A DNA stretch of 64,000 nucleotides, from assembly GCF_004834005.1 (NCBI RefSeq), contig NZ_STFF01000004.1:310001-374000 (forward strand), given 5' to 3'. The notes beneath the pieces were generated by a model, which did no database searches, was not told the DNA's origin, and worked only from the letters and a program-made list of their open reading frames with translations. Of the stretch, positions 60,474-64,000 are shown in pieces. The stretch's first letter is position 1. Every line of letters starts with the position of its first letter. This DNA comes from Niastella caeni (GTDB lineage Bacteria > Bacteroidota > Bacteroidia > Chitinophagales > Chitinophagaceae). The position numbers and the translations under genes were made by a program.

Positions 60474-61310
60474 TTAAATGATATTCAACTGGTATTTCAG
60501 GTTCGACTCCAACATCAACACCAGCTTTTTAAAATTGGGGATACGGATGCGCTCATTGAGTATTTTTTCTGCCGGAAGCCGCTTTATTTTCTTAAAAAGG
60601 TTCAAATAATAGTAATATGCAAGATATACGCCCCTTTTAGAGGTTCCCGGCAGCATTTTTATACCCTTCAATGCCTCTGTAAAATCTGCCTCTATCTCTT
60701 TTTCAATTTTTTTCTTTTCTGCTGTTGAAAAATTCCTAAGGTTAACTGATGGAAAATAAGTGCGGCCAAGCAGTTGGTTATCGGCCTGCGCATCTCTCAG
60801 GAAATTTACTTTCTGAAAAGCAGCACCCAGCCGCATAGCATAGGGTTTCAACTTTTCAAAGGAGGCGTTATTGCCATACGTAAATACGTATAAGCACATG
60901 AGGCCTACTGCTTCTGCAGAACCCAGGATATACTTTTTATAATTGTCTTCATTGTAAGTTTGATAATACAGGTCCATTTCCATGCTATCGAGGAAGATGT
61001 CGATCCATTTCCTGTTTATCCCATATGCATGAACAACTGCCTGAAATGCATTTAATACCGGGTTCAATGAGATCCTGTTGCGTAACGCCCCGCCCACTTC
61101 TTCCCTGAATGCAGCCAGCAACTCTTTCCTGTTATATTCAAGGAAGCTGTCAACTATTTCATCGGCCAATCGAACAAAGCCGTAAATGGCATAGATCGGG
61201 TTACGCAATGGTTTGGCCAGGGAAAGGATCCCTAAAGAAAAACTGGTACTGTATGTTTTCGTTGTGAGTTTGCAGCACTCAATAGAAACCTTATCATACA
61301 AATATTTCAT
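60474..61310 (-). CDS. crtB: phytoene synthase
   Basis: A 278-residue trans-isoprenyl diphosphate synthase. First Asp-rich motif in RLADEIVDSF near residue 46-55; second motif region NFLRDAQADNQLLGRTYFPS near residue 194-213 (NFLRD...GRTYFP). Condenses two geranylgeranyl diphosphates to phytoene. Overlaps the crtI gene end by 17 bp. The GGPP synthase gene (crtE) is not in this window. Confidence 0.95.
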   Translation of the reverse strand: MKYLYDKVSIECCKLTTKTYSTSFSLGILSLAKPLRNPIYAIYGFVRLADEIVDSFLEYNRKELLAAFREEVGGALRNRISLNPVLNAFQAVVHAYGINRKWIDIFLDSMEMDLYYQTYNEDNYKKYILGSAEAVGLMCLYVFTYGNNASFEKLKPYAMRLGAAFQKVNFLRDAQADNQLLGRTYFPSVNLRNFSTAEKKKIEKEIEADFTEALKGIKMLPGTSKRGVYLAYYYYLNLFKKIKRLPAEKILNERIRIPNFKKLVLMLESNLKYQLNII

Positions 61311-62790
61311 GGCTCTTGTTTGTTAGGTATTTATTCAAAAGCCCGGCGGCTATTTTGCCGGAAATAACGGCGGGTGGCACCCCGGGACCAGGTACGGTTA
61401 GCTGACCTGCATAGAACAGGTTCCTGAGTTGTTTATTCCTGATCTTCGGCTTCAGAATGGCGGTTTGTGATAAGGTGTTAGCCAGTCCATAGGCATTGCC
61501 TTTAAAAGAATTGTAATCCTGTATAAAGTTCTTTATGCAATAGCTGCTACTGAATACGATATGGTTTTGAATGGATTCGCCGGCAAAGGCTTCCAGCCTG
61601 CTGATCATGATGGAAAAATATTTTTGCCTGGTTGCTTCGCTATCATCCAGGCCTGCAGCAATGGGCATTAGCAGAAAAAGGTTCTCATGACCGGGCGGCG
61701 CCACCGAATTGTCGGTTTTTGAAGGACAGCAAACATAGAACAACGGCCTGTCGGGCCATTGGGGCTCGCTGTAGATCTGGCGTGCATGATCATTCAGGCA
61801 TTCATCAAAAAACAGGGTATGGTGATTGAGCCGGCCGATCTTTTTTGCTACTCCCAGGTAAAAGATCAAACAGGAAGGCGCCATTACCCTGTTATCCCAA
61901 TATTTTCCATTGTAGTTTCTTTCCCCGGCTTGTAATAAATTCTTTTCAACATGATTATAATCGGCCGCGGCCACAAGTCCGTTACAATAAAATGTTTGTT
62001 GATCATGTTGTAAACCGGTTACCAGTCCGGCTTTGGTCATGATCTTTTCAACACCGGCATTAAAATGAAAAACTACCCCGTTCTTTTCTGCAATGTGGTG
62101 CATGGCGCTTATAACTTTTACGAAACCGCCCCGGGGATACCAGGTGCCCAGCATTAAACCTGCATAATTTATGAGGCTGTATAAAGCAGGCGTTTGTGAG
62201 GGCTGAGCGCCGAGAAATAAAACGGGAAATTCCATCAGGGCGATCAGGCGCGGATTGGTAAAGAACTTTCTGACATGTTTGCTGAACGGAAGGAAAACAT
62301 CAACCTGTAAACTTTTCCAAATGAGTTTAGCTGATAAATATTCGGTTACAGACAGGGCCGGTTTATACACCAGTTGCTCCATGCCAAAGTGATATTTCTG
62401 TTTTGCTTCGTGCAGGAATTTTTCCAATGACCGGGCGCTGCCTGATTCAATGTATTCAAACAGATCGGCCAGGTCTTTGCAGTCAGCCGGAATAACCATG
62501 GTTTGCTGCCGGTCGAATACCATCTCAAAAGACGGGTTCAGTAATTGTAATTGGAAGAAATCACTGGCCTGATGCCCCATGTCATTAAAGAATTTCTCCA
62601 GTACGTCAGGCATCCAGTACCAACTGGGCCCCATATCGAACGCAAAGCCATTGGAGGTAAGTAATTGCCTGGCCCGTCCGCCTGCTTCGGCATTTTTCTC
62701 AAATACATGTACTTCATGCCCTGCAGCAGACAGATAGCAGGCGGCACTCAATCCTGCAAAACCGGCTCCTATGACGCCAATTTTCGCCAT
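61294..62790 (-). CDS. crtI: phytoene desaturase
   Basis: A 498-residue FAD-dependent desaturase. Dinucleotide-binding start VIGAGFAGLSAACYLSAAGH near residue 5-24 and C-terminal GPGVPPAVISGKIAAGLL. Introduces four double bonds, giving lycopene. First gene of the carotenoid operon crtI-crtB-crtZ-cyclase; its promoter region is the 37-bp gap to the CarH-like gene end plus any internal promoter. TTTAAACA near its start resembles part of the inverted repeat at the regulator start. Confidence 0.96.
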   Translation of the reverse strand: MAKIGVIGAGFAGLSAACYLSAAGHEVHVFEKNAEAGGRARQLLTSNGFAFDMGPSWYWMPDVLEKFFNDMGHQASDFFQLQLLNPSFEMVFDRQQTMVIPADCKDLADLFEYIESGSARSLEKFLHEAKQKYHFGMEQLVYKPALSVTEYLSAKLIWKSLQVDVFLPFSKHVRKFFTNPRLIALMEFPVLFLGAQPSQTPALYSLINYAGLMLGTWYPRGGFVKVISAMHHIAEKNGVVFHFNAGVEKIMTKAGLVTGLQHDQQTFYCNGLVAAADYNHVEKNLLQAGERNYNGKYWDNRVMAPSCLIFYLGVAKKIGRLNHHTLFFDECLNDHARQIYSEPQWPDRPLFYVCCPSKTDNSVAPPGHENLFLLMPIAAGLDDSEATRQKYFSIMISRLEAFAGESIQNHIVFSSSYCIKNFIQDYNSFKGNAYGLANTLSQTAILKPKIRNKQLRNLFYAGQLTVPGPGVPPAVISGKIAAGLLNKYLTNKSHEIFV

Positions 62791-62827
62791 CAGGGTATGT
62801 TTATATTTTTACTAAAAATTTTAAACA

Positions 62828-63724
62828 TTAATTTTTCAGGACGTTATCCAGGTCCTCCACTGCATGCAGCAGGGTGAGGTTTTTGGGTTTCCTGAAACCA
62901 TTTACTTGCGCTTTGTCACAGGCTGCATAAACCTTAAGGAAATGAAACTGCCGGCAGGTATTTTTTAATAGTTCCTCATTTTGATCTGCCTCGTTTTTAT
63001 TAACCAGGAAAAATAAGAGATGGGCTGGATTTATTATGTTTACGGCATCGATAAGTGAATCAAAGGGAACATTAGCTCCCAGGTATATGACCTTTTTGCC
63101 TGCCTGCCGTAACAGGTAATTGGCCAGCAAAAGACCCATTTCATGAAAATCATCCTCTGGCAAATAGAGCACCCAGGCGTCTTTTGCCGCAGCGGCTGAA
63201 TGGGGAACAGGCAGGGCGTCCGTTGCAGTTAAAAACTTCTGTCTGAACAAACCGGTAATAAAATGTTCCTGTGCGGGCGCCAGTACACATGTTGACCACA
63301 TAAGGCTAAGCCGCTGTAAGGATGGATATATGATATGGATATAGGCATGCCTGAGGCCATACCGCAGCATAGCGTTGGAAAACACTTTATCGAAACTGAT
63401 CTCATCATATTCAAGCGCCGCCGCTATGATCTGTGAAACATAGAATTCATATTCAGGAGCGGGTCCCTTTGCAGGTGTCATATGCTTTTTGACCAACTGG
63501 TTCAATTGCTCATCCGACATGCTGCACAGCTCCGAAATTCTCTTATCGGTGTTCAGCAGGCTTACAATATTCAACAGGCGTCTTAACTGTTCTCCATTAT
63601 AATACCGGGTATTGCCTTCACTGCGATCTGGTTGTAAGGCATTATACCGTTGTTCCCAAATGCGAATTGTGTGGGCCTTTATCCCGGAAAACTGCTGTAG
63701 CTTTGAAACGGAGAAAGAATTCAC
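62828..63724 (-). CDS. CarH/LitR-like MerR regulator with B12-binding light-sensing domain
   Basis: A 298-residue repressor. MerR-type HTH at residues 1-75 (SVSKLQQFSGIKAHTIRIWE), helical cap about 90-170 and a cobalamin-binding Rossmann domain from about 182 to 298. The photoreceptor signatures are present: W143 followed after nine residues by E153-H154, and D192-x-H194-x-x-G197 (DFHEMG) for axial-ligand binding. In known CarH proteins AdoCbl keeps the tetramer on DNA in the dark and light releases it. The start is GTG (63724). It sits directly upstream of crtI on the same strand, so it likely controls the carotenoid genes. Confidence 0.88.
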   Translation of the reverse strand: MNSFSVSKLQQFSGIKAHTIRIWEQRYNALQPDRSEGNTRYYNGEQLRRLLNIVSLLNTDKRISELCSMSDEQLNQLVKKHMTPAKGPAPEYEFYVSQIIAAALEYDEISFDKVFSNAMLRYGLRHAYIHIIYPSLQRLSLMWSTCVLAPAQEHFITGLFRQKFLTATDALPVPHSAAAAKDAWVLYLPEDDFHEMGLLLANYLLRQAGKKVIYLGANVPFDSLIDAVNIINPAHLLFFLVNKNEADQNEELLKNTCRQFHFLKVYAACDKAQVNGFRKPKNLTLLHAVEDLDNVLKN

Positions 63725-63786
63725 TTGTTTAAATTTAATTGAATTTATTTAAACAAGCGGAATTTGCCAAATTTAATTTATTGGCA
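63724..63786. promoter_or_regulatory. inverted repeats at the regulator start
   Basis: CTTGTTTAAAT (63724-63734) and ATTTAAACAAG (63747-63757) are perfect 11-bp inverted arms with a 12-bp spacer, overlapping the GTG start. A second, shorter inverted pair TGCCAA (63765-63770) and TTGGCA (63781-63786) follows. They are candidates for autoregulation by the MerR/B12 protein. A related pair, ATGTTTA (62797-62803) and TAAACAT (62822-62828), lies just upstream of crtI. Confidence 0.5.
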
Positions 63787-63828
63787 TGTTGACTTAATTG
63801 AAAAAGTGGTTCTGGGGCATACGTAAAT

Positions 63829-63866
63829 TAAAAAGCCTTCAAGTCTTTGACTTAGAAGGCTCTTTT
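63829..63866. terminator. strong bidirectional hairpin
   Basis: AAAAGCCTTCAAGTC and GACTTAGAAGGCTCTTTT pair over about 15 bp with one bulge and end in A- and T-runs on either strand. It lies about 105 bp upstream of the regulator start and probably ends a gene to the right of the window. Beyond it (63867-64000) no gene is visible. Confidence 0.65.
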
Positions 63867-64000
63867 AAGTTCGAAATTTTCTTGTTGAAATAGAATATTT
63901 AAACAGAATAGCATTTTTTATCGCAATTCCGCTCGGGTATAAGTATTCACTAATGCTTAACTTTTGCCCGCGTGTTTAGAAATGTACCCTTTGAAAAAGG

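Noticed and set aside
1..64000. CRISPR arrays, tRNA, rRNA, transposases
   Set aside because: No regularly spaced direct repeats with spacers, no tRNA-like cloverleaf and no IS-type transposase or terminal inverted repeats were recognised by eye; a covariance-model and profile search would settle this.

Overview
The window looks like a chromosomal segment of a Bacteroidota bacterium, most likely of the Chitinophagaceae (Niastella/Chitinophaga-like). The signs are a TonB-dependent receptor paired with a DUF4249 lipoprotein, two LytS/LytTR two-component systems, type IX secretion sorting tails, an RteC-family regulator, TAnnTTTG-like promoter boxes and a lycopene-cyclase-domain carotenoid cluster. 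Codon use is moderately AT-rich, with GC-richer patches around 31.8-34.9 kb and 56.6-59.2 kb. No rRNA, tRNA, CRISPR array or transposase gene was recognised.

Layout. 0-9 kb: AI-2E-type transporter, bestrophin-type channel, then small envelope/stress genes (basic adaptor-like protein, coiled-coil protein, CsbD-like, two Lmo0937-like membrane peptides, cupin). These are tied together by a 21-bp-period direct-repeat promoter element, and a decayed second copy of one gene plus its promoter lies at 8.8-9.0 kb. A DUF6320 / condensation-type acyltransferase / alpha-beta hydrolase cassette lies at 5.4-8.4 kb. 9-20 kb: AraC regulator, a histidine-kinase remnant, DUF4249 plus TonB receptor divergent from a LytS/LytTR pair, an acyltransferase, a PEBP protein, and a large serine hydrolase fused to a carboxypeptidase-like domain. 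20-32 kb: groES-groEL, SulP transporter, frameshifted M13 peptidase, a NEW3-domain/ABC export operon, a chimeric pseudogene (universal-stress start joined to pieces of a T9SS surface protein), and NhaA. 31.8-43 kb: a DUF6055 HExxH protein with beta-helix and paired C-terminal domains, a three-gene PAS-kinase/response-regulator operon, a ligase-type BRCT remnant, and an SBBP-repeat T9SS protein with a decayed relative beside it.

42.7-53.6 kb: a tightly packed seven-gene operon (acetyl-CoA synthetase, PDH E1 alpha, a 45-aa small protein, E1 beta, E2, an acyl carrier protein, a Cys-type formate dehydrogenase), divergent from a tandem universal stress protein, with a triple-BON protein and an NmrA-family protein beyond it. 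Together with GroESL, NhaA and SulP this gives the region a stress and energy-maintenance flavour. 53.7-59.2 kb: a TPR LytS kinase/LytTR regulator pair, then an RteC-type regulator followed by a Bacteroidota-specific 228-aa protein and small ORFs, with repeated TTAGCCAA half-sites between them. 59.3-63.7 kb: the carotenoid operon crtI-crtB-crtZ-cyclase behind a MerR/B12-binding regulator that keeps the CarH photoreceptor residues, so light-controlled zeaxanthin-type pigment synthesis is likely.

The least explained and most interesting parts are the repeat-driven stress regulon near the left end, the PDH/ACP/formate dehydrogenase operon with its embedded small protein, and the RteC module with its tandem palindromes.
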